The notes beneath the pieces were generated by a model. It ran no database searches and was not told the origin of the DNA. It saw only the letters and a program-made list of their open reading frames with translations. This document shows positions 12,700 to 24,746 of a stretch of DNA of 64,000 nt, piece by piece. This stretch comes from Nipponacmea schrenckii (taxonomy: Eukaryota > Mollusca > Gastropoda > Lottiidae), in contig CM060200.1 of NCBI GenBank assembly GCA_030562195.1, forward strand, positions 16,554,001-16,618,000, read 5' to 3'. Within the stretch, counting starts at the first letter, position 1. Each line of letters begins with the position of its first letter. The position numbers and the translations under genes were made by a program.

Positions 12700-14760
12700 T
12701 GCGCAATTGGCTGATTTCAAAACACAGTAAGTTCACAATTTAACCATGAATGCTGTCTACAGTGTAGACGGAATTGCAATTGTCTTCGCCTTAGACCCAA
12801 AGTAGACGGAAGGGTATGTGTAGCGTAGCGAAACCCCTTTCGTCTACGATTTTGACTAGGTATGACACAAGATGAATAGCCTTAAGTTAGCTTAAACCTA
12901 AGCTTACATTGATTGAAATAAAACTCGAAACTGAAGAACAAAAAATCGTCGTTTTGCTGGTTTAAAGTTTCCTTCATAGAGTCAAGGACGACCCAAGTTT
13001 CAAAATATTCGTAATATGCAGACCAACTTTGTTTCATAGGAAAAAGTTTGACACGATTTTACTTTTCTGATCACCATTATTATTGTGTACTCTCTAAAAA
13101 AAATATATTTTTTATATAAAACTGTTATATATCCAAATTTTAAAATATTTTCAATATTTGTCTAATCCATTTCTAAATGAATTCAATATAATACATGGCT
13201 CTGAGGCAGATTAAGAAAAAGATCAATTATAAAGCCTCCAAATTATCAAAAAAAAGTAGGTTGAAGACTATTTTAGCATAGCAGGGAAAGACAACTCACA
13301 TTAATTACAGGCCAAAATCTATGAAATTACGTTTCCTTGGTAAGATAGAAATATATCGGAATTTTTCGACTCGGGAGACATGTTATCCTGTTTGTACTAG
13401 TCTGAAACTTGCTTACTCTATCAGACCTGCCAAGTCTCACCACGACGGATTGACCGTGACGGCGTTAGTGAGTCTCCAGATATTTAGAGAGACCTCCCGA
13501 TCTCAGGTAGGGTGTTCAGGTCATTTTTTGTTTATGATGCTAGAACAGCTCAAATTAACCAGCTCTTTTCAAAGGTGGAAATACAATTCACAGAATGAAA
13601 ATATCTCAATTAGAACAAAAGTTATGGCAGTTTGAAGTCGAGAAATCGGGGATGATTTTGTCTAAAACGCTCCTTCTTTGCCTCAACAAAAAGGTCAAAG
13701 GTTAACGACTCCAAAAAGGAGAAATTTAATGAAAAAAGAACCATAAAAATACAAATATAATCTTTAATTTTAAAGATATTTACAAAATTCTTTCGGTTTT
13801 ATAAATTTTAAGGCGAATTTCAACAAATTCTAAGTAAAAAAAAAAATTCCGCGCAATTTATGTCGGCCATTTTGTTTCCAAAAGACATAAATTTTGCCCA
13901 CGTCAAAAGTTAATGTAACTTTAATCCATAATTTGACTATATTATTCAGTTTTAAAGTTCCATTCCATTACAATTTAGATGAAGTACCATTTTGAGATTA
14001 AAATTTACACATGGTAACCATTTTTATTGTACGCGACGATGCAAATATTTCCAAAAATGAAGAAAAAAAATTTTCATTCACTAAATATGAACTTGTCATA
14101 TATTATTTTAAAGCTCTTTTTTATAGGATTCTAATGATACCAAAATTAACCACATAAAACATGGCAGTCAAATACTATAACCCCTGTAAGATTTACAAAA
14201 AAAGCAATAAATAAATTCAAAAAAAATTGAAAAAATATAAATGTAAGTCCTAAAAGCTAACTTGGTCACAGCAAATTGTTTCTCTTTGGCCACTCATTGA
14301 TTTCAACTCACATTTCCCAGAGTTGTTCAAAATTTGAACCTAAAAAGGATGCCAATACTAAAAAAAAAGGAAAATATATTCTAGTAATTCTCTTAAAAAT
14401 ATTTAAAATTGAAAATTTTTTTTTAAAATTAATAGACCTTAACTCTGCCTTGGTCACAGTCTAACTAAGTAGCAAATTGGTTCCATATGATCACAAGGTG
14501 AATTAAATTCTCATGCCACACTGTTGTTTAAAACATAAAACTCCTAAAAAAATTATAAAAAAAAAATATTAAAAAAGTCCTAAAAATTTTGTCAAGTGCT
14601 AACCCTAACTATGTCAAAGATAGGGTTAACAAATTATCTCCCTTTGACCACAGGCTGTAATCAGATTAGAAGTCAACTAAAGAAAATATCCAAATTTTAA
14701 AAACTTCACAAATTTTTTTTTTAACTTGTGAAATTATCCTCCACAACAGCTTGACAAGTT
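12700..14760. other. Long non-coding stretch, nothing assigned
   Basis: AT-rich DNA with A-runs. It includes a short frame at 13321-13635 that shows no conserved motif. Around 12750-12850 the words 'gtagacgga' and 'cgtctac' form imperfect inverted pairs. No gene supported. Confidence 0.4.
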
Positions 14761-14776
14761 CTGTGAAATAATCAAA

Positions 14777-16458
14777 ATGAACTAGAAGATTTAAAAAATC
14801 AACTTTCACAGCTCAGATCAATCCAAATGAAGGAAAACTTCATTAGATCCAGGGCTCGATGGGTTGAAGAGGGCGAAAAACCATCAAAATATTTTTGCAA
14901 ACTTGAATCTAGAAACTACTGTAGCAAACTAGTCACACACCTTCAAACTGACACTGGGGAGAAATTAGAAACACAAGAAGCTATACTGAATGAATCGAAA
15001 AATTATTATGAAAATCTTTACTCAAAACGAAATACATCTCTGTACCCAGAATATGAAATTTTTAATAAACTTGCGAAGACAGAATATTCAAAACTAACGG
15101 ATTCAGAAGCCCTCTCACTAGAAGGTGAATTAACATATGAGGAAGTCCTCATTTGCCTAAAAAATATGAAAAGCGATCGTAGCCCTGGGTCAACAGGATT
15201 TCCAGCAGACTTCTTCAAATTCTTTTGGAATGATTTGGGTCATTTTGTAACAAAGGCAATAAACTATGGTTATCAAAAAAACGAACTGTTAACAACACAA
15301 AAACTTGGCATAATTACCTGTATTCCCAAACCTAATAAACCGAAACAATTCTTGAAAAACTGGAGACCTCTTACTTTATTAAATACAATCTATAAATTAG
15401 CATCAGGCTCCATTGCAAACAGATTAAAAAGATATCTTGATAAAATTATTAGCTATGAACAAACTGGATTTCTGAAAGGAAGATATATAGGTGAGAACAT
15501 AAGATTAGTTTCTGATATAATTCAGTATACGGAACATTATAATATTCCAGGAATGATTCTTTTAGTTGACTATGAAAAAGCGTTTGATTCTTTAAATTGG
15601 GACTTTATTTCAAAAACACTCAAATTTTTTAATTTTAAAGAATCCATAATAAAATGGATATCAACTTTCCATAAAAATTCAATGTCAAGGGTAGTACATA
15701 ACGGCTTCTTATCCGAACCAATTATGCTAGGGCGAGGATGTAGACAAGGAGACCCAATATCCCCATACATTTTTATACTCTGTGCACAAATACTAACATT
15801 GCTGATACACAACACAAAAGAAATTAATGGAATTAATATCGGTGGGGTTGAATATCTAATGTCACAATATGCTGATGACACCAGTTTTTTCCTGGATGGC
15901 TCATCAAAATCTTTAGAATATACCTTGAAAACTTTAGACTTTTTTTCAGCTTTCTCTGGTCTGAAATTAAATTTTTCAAAATCAAAAGCTATTTGGATTG
16001 GAAGCAAAAGATTTTCCAAAGAAGTCTTCCACCACTCAAAATGGAAATTAGATTTGGGGTCAACTGAATTTAACTTACTAGGAATAGAATTTTCAACAAC
16101 AAACCAAAAGATATATGATCAAAATTTTACCAGTAAAATAAATGACATAAAAAAACTTTTACAAATTTGGAAACCGCGCATACTTACATTAATAGGTAAA
16201 ATAACTGCGATCAAAACTCTTGCCATTCCAAAACTAACTCATATTTTAACAGCACTACCAAATCCAACAAACGAAATGATAAAAGAAATAAACCAAGTAC
16301 TGTTCAAATTTGTTTGGAGTAACAAACCAGATAGACTGAAAAGGACAATTTTAACACAAGATTATAAAAATGGAAATGATAAAGACACAGACTTTAAAAT
16401 GACCTTCAGCTGGTTAATTATACTTGTCAAGAAATTTGTCTATAAAAGTGGAAAATAA
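14777..16458 (+). pseudogene. L1/Tx1-like LINE reverse transcriptase, 5'-truncated
   Basis: The frame from 14827 codes for 543 residues and is open back to 14767; the upstream part (LDKFCEIIK) is in another frame, so a frameshift lies near 14770. Motifs in order: RARWVEEGEKPSKYF, MKSDRSPGSTGFPADFF, NWRPLTLLNTIYKL, EQTGFLKGRYIGENIR, LLVDYEKAFDSLNW (residues about 247-260), GCRQGDPISPYIF and QYADDTSFFL (YADD 348-351), followed by thumb sequence ending VLFKFVWSNKPDRL. The catalytic aspartates are present. This order is that of L1/Tx1-group ORF2. The apurinic endonuclease upstream is missing. After about residue 510 the sequence goes out of register (DKDTDFKMTF) and stops early. A dead copy with a largely intact RT core. 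Confidence 0.85.
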
Positions 16459-16683
16459 TCCTAAATATCACCTCAATTAAGAACATGCTATCTCAACATA
16501 TAAACATTAAATTAATGGTAACACGCAAATTAGGGAATACAAAACAAGAGAATATATTATCAACACTGGCATCTCATATAGATCTACTTCGCTAAGTTTT
16601 GAAAGGACTAGATCTAAATATTAATTTTTTTTTTTTTTATCTTACCATTTTCCTTTCTTCCTTCATACAGCAAATTATCTCCC

Positions 16684-17181
16684 TTAAAGGGGCCCAGGCT
16701 TTATTTGTTTCGGAAAATCATCCGACAGCCTCAAACACATGAAATCTTTTGGTTAGCTAATCAGAAATAGTCTACAGAGCTTACCTTTGAAATTTGAGCC
16801 TTCAAATCCATGTGTATCCATAATTATCCTTGTTTGAAAAATCATAATGTCTTAAGAAATTACGAACGTCCCGCCATATTGGAAAACGGTTCGTCTCGAT
16901 AATCAAAGAGTTATCCTTCCCTTCGTGCAATAGCGGTCATGTATATAAATAGACTACAACGTATTTTCAATTGTAGACTTTGTCAACAGGACACACAATT
17001 TTAAGACTGACTAGAGACCAGCCGCGTACAGCACGGAAAAAAAATGAAAAGTGAAATTTTTTGTTTGAGGTATATTTCAAGGTATTTTGCGATTTTCTTA
17101 GAGCTTCAGTATTTCTGAGGACTGTTTAAATGTAACAAAGGCCCAAAACGACCCCTAAAAATCAAGCCTGGGCCCCTTTAA
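16684..17181. mobile_element. TTAA-flanked MITE with 14-bp inverted ends (copy 1)
   Basis: TTAA at 16684-16687 and 17178-17181 flank a 490-bp element. Its ends are AGGGGCCCAGGCTT on the left and AAGCCTGGGCCCCT on the right, a perfect 14-bp inverted repeat. TTAA duplication is the signature of piggyBac-type insertion. The interior has no transposase. A TATATAAATA box sits near 16938. A diverged inverted copy lies at 20302-20795. Confidence 0.75.
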
Positions 17182-17812
17182 AGGTGCGTTCGATACTAAC
17201 AGTCTTCAATCTTCATAACACCATGTTTGTGTTTTATAGTAATTAAGATGCTATAATAATATTTTATAAATTGTATAAGATAAAACATTTAATGTTAAAG
17301 TGATTTCTTAATATCATTATATTATATATATAATTTTTTCTCTTTCATTGTTTTTTATATAAGATATTGAATATTAACGTGAGATTCCAGGATATTATTA
17401 CTATTTTCTTTATTTCCTCTAATCATGAAGAGTTACAATATAAATTTTATCATTTTATCAATTGATATCTCTATACTACTTTAAGTTCTGTGAAATATGG
17501 ATTTCTTCAACTAAATTTCTACAAAGCTGACAAAAAAAAAAGATTTTCATTACTATTCTTTACTTTTGTGCTTAGCATTTGAGAATTGGGAAGTCAAAAA
17601 AGTAAACATTCAACGATTTTGCTGTGGGAAGGAACAACGAAAATCGGGACTTTTGAAAGCAACCTTCATCTAATGATGAATTCCATTTATTCTCATTTCT
17701 AGAAACCCAATTTTAGAAACATTCGCTTTGATTTTAGACTCTGTATTTATCCTGTTTTAAACGATAGAAAACTTCAAATTTACCGTTATTTTCCATGACT
17801 GGGGTTGAAAGT
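17182..17812. other. Non-coding AT-rich stretch
   Basis: Nothing recognised apart from A/T-rich low-complexity sequence. Confidence 0.4.
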
Positions 17813-18133
17813 TCAAAATGTGTAGTCGAAGTCGTCCAGACATCTACTATCATTAACTGCATCACTGTCATTTACGTCATATTGATCAAGCATTATTCGG
17901 TGTATCACGTGATGCGCAAGTGTATCACTTAACACACAACCAGAGTCGGCAAACTTCAAAGGAATCTGATTCTGTACCACCCTACCTATTTTCAAATCAA
18001 TTTCCGGGAGAACTGGCTGAACGGAATTAGTAAAACTCAAAAAAGGAATGTCACTCGATAGACATAGAAACATTATCCAAGTGAACAAAGTTTTCATCGT
18101 ACCTGGAAATGTCCGAAAATTTGAGCTTTTCAC
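17813..18133 (-). CDS. Possible small secreted protein, unrecognised
   Basis: A minus-strand frame of 106 codons. If translation starts at the second methionine (18097), the product begins MKTLFTWIMFLCLSSDIPF, which looks like a signal peptide. It continues with DLKIGRVVQNQIPLKFADSG and HHVIHRIMLDQYDV, then an acidic tail with NDS repeats. A 'tttccag' just upstream of that ATG could be a splice acceptor, so this may be the first coding exon of something longer. No family recognised. Composition is more protein-like than in the neighbouring frames, but chance cannot be excluded. Confidence 0.3.
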   Translation of the reverse strand: MKSSNFRTFPGTMKTLFTWIMFLCLSSDIPFLSFTNSVQPVLPEIDLKIGRVVQNQIPLKFADSGCVLSDTLAHHVIHRIMLDQYDVNDSDAVNDSRCLDDFDYTF

Positions 18134-18264
18134 GTGTTTTCGACGCTATTTTTACAAATTTTAAATTTTTTTTATTTAAAAAAACATGTGAAGTGTCCAA
18201 TGAAATATTGGTATCATGATCACAAAAGCTCGCAGTTTTTTTTAACGACATCCGTGTCTATATA

Positions 18265-19400
18265 TTAATAATAATATTAATAAGGCATGGCCTTGAATGA
18301 TAGCGCAGACTAATAATGACGCCCTGTCATGGTAATTTCGATGGCAAGGGAAGACAACTCGTATATGAGATAAACTTGTTAATGGAAATCCTGCAAAGAA
18401 TATTCACTTCGAGACTACCTTGATTGACTGATTGACTGATTGACCTAGCTGTAAACAAACATGGCGGCCCCCTTGTAAACAAACATGGCTGCCCCCATGG
18501 CGGCCATCTTTTTTCTCACTTTTTTTTTACTACCAGTGGTGCAAAATTCTTCTGATACACATACATGTATACATGTTACCATAAGAGAGAGCTTCGCTCT
18601 CACCGTCTAGAGCTGCACACTCATAATAATAATAATAATAATAAATCAACATTTATAAAGCGCGTTATTACATAATGTTCCTAATGCGCTGTTTGATATC
18701 CCCACTGATTGGATTATATGGGGTTTTTAACAAGAATGTTTTCAGGTCACTTTTGAATTTTGCCAATGACTGTTGTTTTAAGCTTGATTGGAAGCTGATT
18801 CCATAATGGCCTTGAATGAGAGCGCAGACTAATAATAATTATGCAAATTAATGTCATCATAATGTGATGTCACAAAACACCCTGTTAACATAATTTCGAC
18901 GGCAAGACAACTCTTATAATATTATGATATAAACTTGTTTATGGAAATCCTGCATAGAACATTCAGGAAAAATTAGGATTAAACGTTAGGTGTTTAAATA
19001 GAGTAAAAAACGTCAATTTTAGTGTTAGTGAAAGAAATGTAATTTATTTCAAGAATTCTAGAATATTCACTTCGAGACCACTTTGATTTTCTGCGACCTA
19101 GCTGTAAACAAACATGGCAGCCCCCATGGCGGCCATGTACAAACATGGCAGCTCCCATTGCCGCCATCTTTTTTCTCACTATTTTTTTTACTACCAGAGG
19201 TGCAAAGTTCTTCTGATGCATATTCATGTATATACATGTTACCATAAGAGAGAGCTTCGCTCTCGACAGGTTCGCCGTAGAGAGAGCTGCGCTCTCATAT
19301 TAATACTGGCTCGTAATAGGAGAGTCAAAGGCGACTACTTATATGCTGGTCTATTTGTGGCTCCTACTTCTGCCAGCATAGCTGACATTTGAATCATTCG
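18265..19400. repeat. Two direct copies of an interspersed repeat split by a (TAA)n element
   Basis: Copy 1 (about 18284-18610) and copy 2 (about 18800-19290) share 'ggccttgaatga', 'agcgcagactaataat', 'aacttgtt(t/a)atggaaatcctgca', 'cattcacttcgagac' and 'ctagctgtaaacaaacatgg'. They also share 'catggcggccat', 'ctcacttttttt' and 'gagagagcttcgctctc', the last a hairpin. Between them, from about 18627, is (ATA)n followed by 'catttataaagcgc', a type of (TAA)-tailed retroelement end. Frames across this region are by-products of the repeats. Confidence 0.6.
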
Positions 19401-19436
19401 GCGTCCAATTGAGTGTGTAAATCTCTGATGAGAGTT

Positions 19437-19912
19437 AATAATATAATAATAAATTCTTTATTTAACACAGGTCAGAATTAGGCCCAAAACACAAGGACAT
19501 AGTCCTATCTCACATTCAGCCCATTGGTTGAAAAAAAAAAAAAGAAAAAAAAAGGTGAAAATACACAATACCAGTACTTCAATACACAATTTGTCTAAAA
19601 ATACACAAGTAACCTGCATGTGGATCAAATGGACAGATCTATGATCCGACGATTAAGCACATGACCACAAAATAAATATACAATACTTCACATACAATTT
19701 GTTTAAAAATACACAAGTGCATGTGCATTAAATGGACAGATTTTCATCGTACAATTTGTTTATAAAATTGACATAATATATATAGTTCCTGCGGCCATGC
19801 ATTTATAATAATAATAATAATAAACTCTTTATTTTACATGGGTCAGAATTAGGCCCAATACACAAGGACATGGTCCTGTCTCACATTCAGCCCATGGGGC
19901 AATACATTGGAA

Positions 19913-19944
<32 letters not shown>

Positions 19945-20300
19945 AAAATTGAAAATACATAATATCTCAATATACAATTCGTCTGAAAAACTAAAAATAC
20001 ACAAGTACATGTGTATCAAATGGACAGAGATATGTTCCGGCGATCAAGTACATGACCACAAAACAAATACCGAAACGCTGTACAAAATGTACCAAATGCC
20101 AGAAAAAAGATATTATCTTTTCTCCGGCAATCAAGCACACTACCGCAAAAAACAACACTCCAATGCGCTACCGTCCAAAACACACAAGCACACATGCATA
20201 AAACGGACAAACCCACCCCTGAAGACCAAGCACACGACTGCAAAAACATATATAATATTTCAACGTACAATTTGTTTTAAAAATACACAAGTACATCTTG
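19437..20300 (-). repeat. Two copies of a LINE-like 3' end with TAA-type tail
   Basis: At 19437-19545 and 19807-19910 the same block occurs: (ATA)n, 'ctttattt', 'gtcagaattaggccca', 'cacaaggacat', 'cacattcagccca'. Read on the minus strand this is a 3' UTR with AATAAAG and a (TTA)n tail, typical of animal CR1-like LINEs. Between and after them are loose repeats of 'aaaatacacaagta' and 'aaatggacaga'. A LINE C-terminal remnant on the same strand lies at 21340-21560, so this may be the 3' part of that element. Confidence 0.5.
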
Positions 20301-20301
20301 A

Positions 20302-20795
20302 TTTTTAGGGGTCGTTTTGGGCCTTTGTTACATTTAAACAGTCCTCAGAAATACTCAGGCTCTAAGAAAATTGCAAAATACCTTGAAATATACCACAAAC
20401 AAAAAATTTCACTTTACATTCTTTTTCCATGCTGTACACGGCTGGTCTCCAGTCAGTCTGAAAATTGGGTGTCCTAATTACAAAGTCTACAATTGAAAAT
20501 GCTCAGTAGTCTATTTATATAGATGACCTGACCCGCGCTATTGCACGACGGGAAGGATAACTCTTTGATTATCAAGACGAACTGTTTTCCAATATGGCGG
20601 GACTTTAGTAATATCTTAAGACATTTTGATTTTTCAAACACGGATAATTATGGATACACCACATGGATTTGAAGTATCAAATTTCAAAGGTAAGCTCTGT
20701 AGACTATTTCTGATTAGCTAAGCAAAAGATTTCATGTGTTTGAGGCTGTCAGATGATTGTCCGAAACAAATCAAGACTGTACCCCTTTAAAATAC
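20302..20795. mobile_element. TTAA-type MITE, inverted diverged copy (copy 2)
   Basis: Reverse complement of the element at 16688-17177 along nearly its whole length, for example 'tttcattttt...'-type tracts, 'cctgacccgcgctattgcacg' in parts, 'ggcgggactt' and 'gaggctgtcagatgattgtcc'. The termini are eroded: the left end starts 'cttgatttttagggg' and the right end is 'gtacccctttaaa'. The right flank still carries TTTAAA. Confidence 0.65.
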
Positions 20796-20799
20796 ACAA

Positions 20800-21339
20800 G
20801 TACATGCGTATAAAATGGACAGATTCATCAATCAATCAAGTACATGACCGCAAAATCCAAGGAACACACTAGAACATGTGCAAGAGACGATCAGACATCA
20901 TAATACATATATACATTCAAAGAAAAGAAAAATGCCAAAGAGTCAGTGCATGTGCTGCGAGCGGGTTACAATTTATGTTCTTATTTTGCTATGGAGGGAG
21001 AGGTAGGATTTGTCCATGCTCAAGACCAGCTTTAACTATGTTTACTCATTCCCCGACTAATAATTTAGTTTCTTTAAAATGGTTTGGGTAAGGCCAAAAT
21101 AGAATCTTTGGTGAAACAATATGTGATATACCCAGATGTGTGAAAGGGAAAAAAAAATTAGTAATTTACTTGAATCATTGAATCATGGAGAAACACAATT
21201 GTTAAGATAGTTATTAGTGAGCAAGCCTATAGTTGGTCAAAATTTAAGCAAAAGAACATGAACATTGAGAAGGTAAGGTAGCGAAGGCGGACAACAGTCA
21301 GTAGTTGTGAAAAGACTACCTGTGTAACAGGAACTATGC
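20800..21339. other. Non-coding stretch
   Basis: Continues the 'aaaatacacaagtacatg' repeat phrases up to about 20870. After that nothing is recognised. Confidence 0.35.
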
Positions 21340-21560
21340 TTATGCTAGGGAAAGATTACCAAGAATCTTCCTTGGAAAAGTTTTAAAATCTGATGCTAGC
21401 CCATTCCATAAAATTGGTCCTTTGTATTTGATACTATGTTTAATCAAATTGATTCGTAGTTTTTGCACCACAAGTTTTAATTCATGCTAGAATAAGGTGT
21501 CTTTTTATAGTTAAAGAGGCTTGAAAGGTAGGAAGGAGACAAGTTGTAGAGTTTTATACA
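21340..21560 (-). pseudogene. LINE C-terminal remnant
   Basis: On the minus strand, across stops and shifts, one reads LSPSYLSSLFNYKKTPYSS, then VVQKLRINLIKHSIKYKGP and ILWNGLASDFKTFPRKILG. The order 'P.YL..LF', 'Y.GP..WN.L...K' is the C-terminal region common to CR1/jockey-type LINE proteins, after the RT thumb. No catalytic part remains. Confidence 0.55.
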
Positions 21561-21649
21561 TAAATTTATACCAATTAAGACTAGAATTGCTTACAATTAT
21601 GAACGTATTTCGAGAGCCTTAAAATATTATGTAAGCTTAATTTGTAATG

Positions 21650-22400
21650 ACCTACATCTAAACAATATATTGAATATCATTTGACCTAGGTTTCAAAGTC
21701 ATAAAATAATTAGGTCACACCCTCCGTAACGGTTAAAGATGGCGATAATATGAAAATAATCAATTTTTGCTGTATTAAGTAAACGTATCTCTATGAATTT
21801 TTTAAGTACCGGTAAGCCAAATTAAAAAATAACTTCTCGTAGACAATATATTGAATATTATTTCACCTTTTTTTCAAGGTCATAGATTAAGTGGGTCACA
21901 CCTTCCATAGCCGTTAAAGTGACCTAATTTTGAAAAAATCGAAATTTGAATAATTCGAAAAAAAATACGAAATTTCAAATTGGTCTCCAAGAAAAGGTAG
22001 ATAATGATCAAATGTATCTATGTGCTAAATTTCATCGAAATTGGCAATAGTGTCTGAATTTGACTTTAAGAATTGTAACGAAAATTCAAAATGGCGGCCA
22101 ATATGGCAGCTTGACCTAATTATTTAGGTCAAATCGATTACTATTGACAAGTTAAGAACTAAGAATATATGGATGTACTACCTCTGAATTTATTACAGCT
22201 AGATTGGTACATCCATATATTCTTAGTTCTTAATGAAGTAATCCTACCTCTATATGTCTTATAAAGAATATATTGACAAGTTATTTATGAAACAGTTGTC
22301 ACTTTTCACCTAGCTGTTATAGTCCGGAAGTTACGTAATTACGTCATTTGAGGCTAAACCTCAACTTCAGGTTCTCACTTCCAGTCAGAGATAGAACTTC
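21650..22400. repeat. Dispersed repeat, copy A (copy B at 27.05-27.49 kb)
   Basis: The words 'acaatatattgaatattattt', 'agattaagtgggtcacacctt', 'gccgttaaagtgacctaatt', 'caagaaaaggtagataatga' and 'acgtaattacgtcatttgagg' recur in the same order and strand at 27.1-27.48 kb. Within copy A a shorter internal duplicate also starts near 21655. Non-coding; family unknown. The two copies flank the pearl-like arrays at 22.9-26.4 kb. Confidence 0.6.
22156..22284. mobile_element. Small hairpin insertion with 13-bp direct repeats
   Basis: The direct repeats TATTGACAAGTTA at 22143-22155 and 22272-22284 flank the insert. Just inside the left repeat is a 27-nt arm whose exact complement lies about 28 nt downstream (arms about 22154-22180 and 22209-22235). 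Copy B at about 27412-27430 reads 'actattgacaagttttcac' with no insert, so it is the empty site. Confidence 0.65.
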
Positions 22401-22904
22401 CGGTTTTGTTTTATTTGATAATAGAAATCATTATAAGATCAACTGTAGATTTAGAATTTCTGTAACTTTTACCAGTTTGTCTGCAAACTCATCCAAGAAT
22501 CTCAAAAAAAATAAAATAAAATAATCCGAACGATTACAATGCATTTTCGCCAAAGTCGAAATAAGTAATTATGCCTGGTTTTAATATAAAAAATATTACG
22601 CCTTTTTCTAAAATTCAGTACCGGTGTAGCATTTTGAGATGTCCAATTTGTATTGCGCATGAACGTCATCGCGTGTGACGGTGAACGTTTTATTTTGCCA
22701 GTTTCAGTCCAATTTCATAGATAATTTACATTTTCACAAAATATTTAGTTTAAGTAATGTTTAATGGTGACATGAAATCATTTCATACTCAATTTTATTT
22801 TAATAAAAACGTTTCACAATGCAAAAAAAACCCTCAGTATTCAACTTAAGACGATTGTATTTTCACGACTTTGTACTAACCTAACTCAAGTTAGTTGCTA
22901 AATG
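22401..22904. other. Non-coding stretch
   Basis: No frame or repeat recognised. AT-rich with scattered A-runs. Confidence 0.35.
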
Positions 22905-24384
22905 CTTCATTTTTTGAGTTATTGCCCTTGACTTAGTAAAAACGCGTCAAATTTGGGTTGTATCCACAATAGAGACTACAGTTTTTATCCGATCTTAATG
23001 AAACTTGGTATACATGTATATATTGATGACATCTCGGTCAAGTTCGAAAATGGAAATTATCGCATGAACGGTTTTTGAGTTATTGCCCTTGACTTAGTAA
23101 AAACGCGTCAAATTTGGGTTGTATCCACAATAGAGGCTACAGTTTTTATCCGATCTTAATGAAATTTGATATACATGTATGTATTGATGATATCTCGGTC
23201 AAGTTCGAAAATAGAAATAATCACATGAGCGGTTTTTGAGTTATCGCCCTTTGCCTATTAAAAACGCGTCAAATTTGGGTTGTATCCACAATAGAGACTA
23301 CAGTTTTTATCCGATCTTAATGAAACTTGGTATACATGTATATATTGATGATATCTCGGTCAAGTTCGAAAATAGAAATAATCTCATGAGCAGTTTTTTG
23401 AGTTATTGCCCTTGACTTAGCAAAAACGTGTCAAATTTGGGTTGTATCCACAATAGAGGCTACAGTTTTTATCCGGTCTTAATGAAACTTGGTATACATG
23501 TATATATTAAGGATATCTCGGTCAAGTTCGAAAATGGAAATTATCCCATGAACGGTTTTTGAGTTATTGCCCTTGACTTAGTAAAAACGCGTCAAATTCG
23601 GGTTGTATCCACAATAGAAGCTACAGTTTTTATCCGATCTTAATGAAACTTGGTATACATGTATATATTGATGATATCTCGGTCAAGTTTAAAATTGGAA
23701 ATTATCGCATGAACGGTTTTTGAGTTATTGCCCTTGACTTAGTAAAAACGCGTCAAATTCGGGTTGTATCCACAATAGAAGCTACAGTTTTTATCCGATC
23801 TTAATGAAACTTGGTATACATGTATATATTGATGATATCTCGGTCAAGTTCAAAAATGGAAATTATCGCATGAACGGTTTTTGAGTTATAGCCCTTGACT
23901 TAGAAAAATCTAAATTTTGAATTTGACAGTTTTTCAATGAATTGTTTTAAGTTATTGCCCTTGACTTAGTAAAATTGCGTCAAAATTCTATTGTGGTTGC
24001 AATGAGAAGCTTTAATTTTCAAAGGATTTTGATGGAACTTGGTGTAAGCATCAGAATTGATAAGACATTAGACTTTTTTTAACAAATGGTTTTGGGGTTA
24101 TTGCCCTTGACTCAGTAAAATTGCGTCAAAAATATTTGTGGGTGCAAAATAAGCTACAATTTTTTAATAGATTTGATGAAACTTGGTATGAGTATTGAAA
24201 TAGATAAGATGGTGGTCAAGTTCTAATTTGACAATTTTCCATGAACAGTTTTTGAGTTTTTGCCCTTCAATATTTATATATATATATATTTATATACTTC
24301 AATATTAATTCAGTGAATGTTTTTTGAATTATTGCTCTATTTATTTTTCAAATTCAATGCTGCCAGTGGGCATATGTTACAGTC
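22905..24384 (-). mobile_element. Pearl-like element, 161-bp family, reverse orientation
   Basis: Reverse-complement version of the 1990-4018 subfamily. About six 161-bp monomers with 'gggttgtatccacaatag', 'tatccgatcttaatgaaac' and 'atacatgtatatattgatg' are followed by the leader and 'aatgctgccagtgggcatatgttac'. The microsatellite end is missing at 22905 and the palindrome end is eroded after 24384, so both termini are damaged. Confidence 0.65.
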
Positions 24385-24746
24385 ATAACTGAGATTTTTG
24401 AAAAAATGAATATTCCCGAGCAATCAAACTTAAGCTAGGCTTGGGCCCACTTTTTAACTACTTTTCTGTAAACAGGAATTGACATTATTGAAATTTGGCA
24501 TTTAGATTAATTTGACTTCAGAATATCTGGAAACTTCAATTTTGACAATAGTGATATTGATGTATGTGCAGATGGGCCGACTTGAATAAAACCTATTATA
24601 TTTTTTTCATGAGTTAAAGTAACCAATGGTTTCAAATATGTGATAAAGGTGCCATTGAAGATTGTTCTTTTCAAGTTGAGAAAAATAAAGAATATATCAA
24701 GAAATATTCCAGCTAAATGGTTAATAGATCGAATGCCCAACATTTT
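24385..24746. other. Spacer between two pearl-like elements
   Basis: Nothing recognised. The minus-strand frame at 24507-24761 shows no conserved motif. Confidence 0.35.

Noticed and set aside
19907..20308. 133-codon plus frame starting with a Lys run
   Set aside because: The start is an A-run and the rest is LINE-3'-like and MITE repeat.
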